Source: Bacteroidota bacterium (GTDB taxonomy: Bacteria; Bacteroidota; Ignavibacteria; Ignavibacteriales; Ignavibacteriaceae). From it: a stretch of DNA of 6,411 nt. The DNA is taken from the NCBI GenBank assembly GCA_021778375.1, contig JAJYCM010000162.1, positions 1 through 6,411 on the forward strand, read 5' to 3'. Positions 6,258-6,411 of this stretch are shown here, one piece after another; positions within the stretch are counted from its first letter, which is position 1; every line of letters starts with the position of its first letter. The notes beneath the pieces are model-generated. The model ran no database searches and was not told the origin of the DNA. It saw only the letters and a list, made by a program, of their open reading frames with translations. The translations under genes and the position numbers were made by a program.

Positions 6258-6294
6258 GCTCCGGAGGAGCGACATATAATTAATTCATAGAAGA
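6258..6294 (+). repeat. Hairpin-plus-tail repeat, copy 4 (longer, diverged tail)
   Basis: On the + strand this is a stem GCTCC/GGAGC with loop GGA (6258-6270), followed by GACATAT as in copy 3. About seven extra bases then come before ATAGAAGAAAA, where the other copies have GTAG. Its stem lies 49 bases from that of copy 3. It looks like a degenerate or variant copy. Confidence 0.65.
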
Positions 6295-6297
6295 AAA

Positions 6298-6411
6298 TTA
6301 TCTAAAAAATGTCGTTGGCCTTTGTATCGCAACTGTGTGGCTCTTAGATTCTTGATGAACCAAATGCATATAGACGAAATAAGATGAATTGTATTGTAGT
6401 GCACAATATAA
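6298..6411 (-). other. Right-edge segment with a short open frame of doubtful coding value
   Basis: A - strand frame is open from the window edge to a TAA at 6298-6300 and would encode a 37-residue C-terminal fragment ending in IQRPTTFFR. No family is recognised, and it is too short to judge. The segment is less AT-rich than the repeat region and could be the tail of a gene to the right, remains of a mobile element, or more repeat DNA. TATTGT/ACAATA (6392-6408) is a weak hairpin at the edge. Confidence 0.2.

Noticed and set aside
5987..6294. CRISPR array
   Set aside because: The copies are inverted relative to each other, diverge in sequence and spacing, and have no regular unique spacers or cas genes nearby.

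Overview
This AT-rich window reads as bacterial chromosome, probably from the Bacteroidota/Ignavibacteriota/Chlorobiota group. Three things suggest this: a Bacteroidota-type promoter -7 element (TAnnTTTG) directly in front of one gene; a stand-alone acyl-CoA mutase large subunit without a cobalamin domain; and an intergenic cluster of hairpin repeats of a kind I associate, from memory, with that group. The assignment is inference, and I lean towards an Ignavibacteria-like organism.

Layout: all five genes lie on the + strand and fill about 1-5696. First comes the 3' two-thirds of mutL (mismatch repair), cut by the left window edge. After a 68-base gap follows a tight four-gene cluster: an acyl-CoA mutase large subunit, a UbiA-family polyprenyl-phosphate phosphoribosyltransferase-like membrane protein, a small putative lipoprotein, and a CNNM/CorC-type membrane protein with CBS domains. 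The first two overlap by one base (TAATG) and the last two by one base (TGATG), so translational coupling is likely. The lipoprotein gene begins 21 bases after its neighbour and seems to have its own promoter inside the cluster. The products do not form one obvious pathway: acyl-CoA rearrangement, polyprenyl-phosphate sugar metabolism, an unknown envelope protein and ion transport or sensing. The adjacency may be only an expression unit.

The mutase is the most informative enzyme. Its two substrate-specificity positions are Phe and Gln, the isobutyryl-CoA mutase combination, not the Tyr and Arg of methylmalonyl-CoA mutase. It therefore probably should not be labelled methylmalonyl-CoA mutase. 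Its B12-binding subunit is not in the window.

The last 715 bases (5697-6411) hold no convincing gene but are full of structure. There is a sigma70-like promoter candidate next to a perfect 9-bp hairpin, then a second 7-bp hairpin. After these come four copies of a repeat made of a 5-bp stem with a 3-base loop and a conserved GACATATTAGTAGAAA-like tail. The stems differ in sequence between copies but keep perfect pairing, and the copies form two outward-facing pairs. This repeat cluster is the best candidate here for an under-described element.
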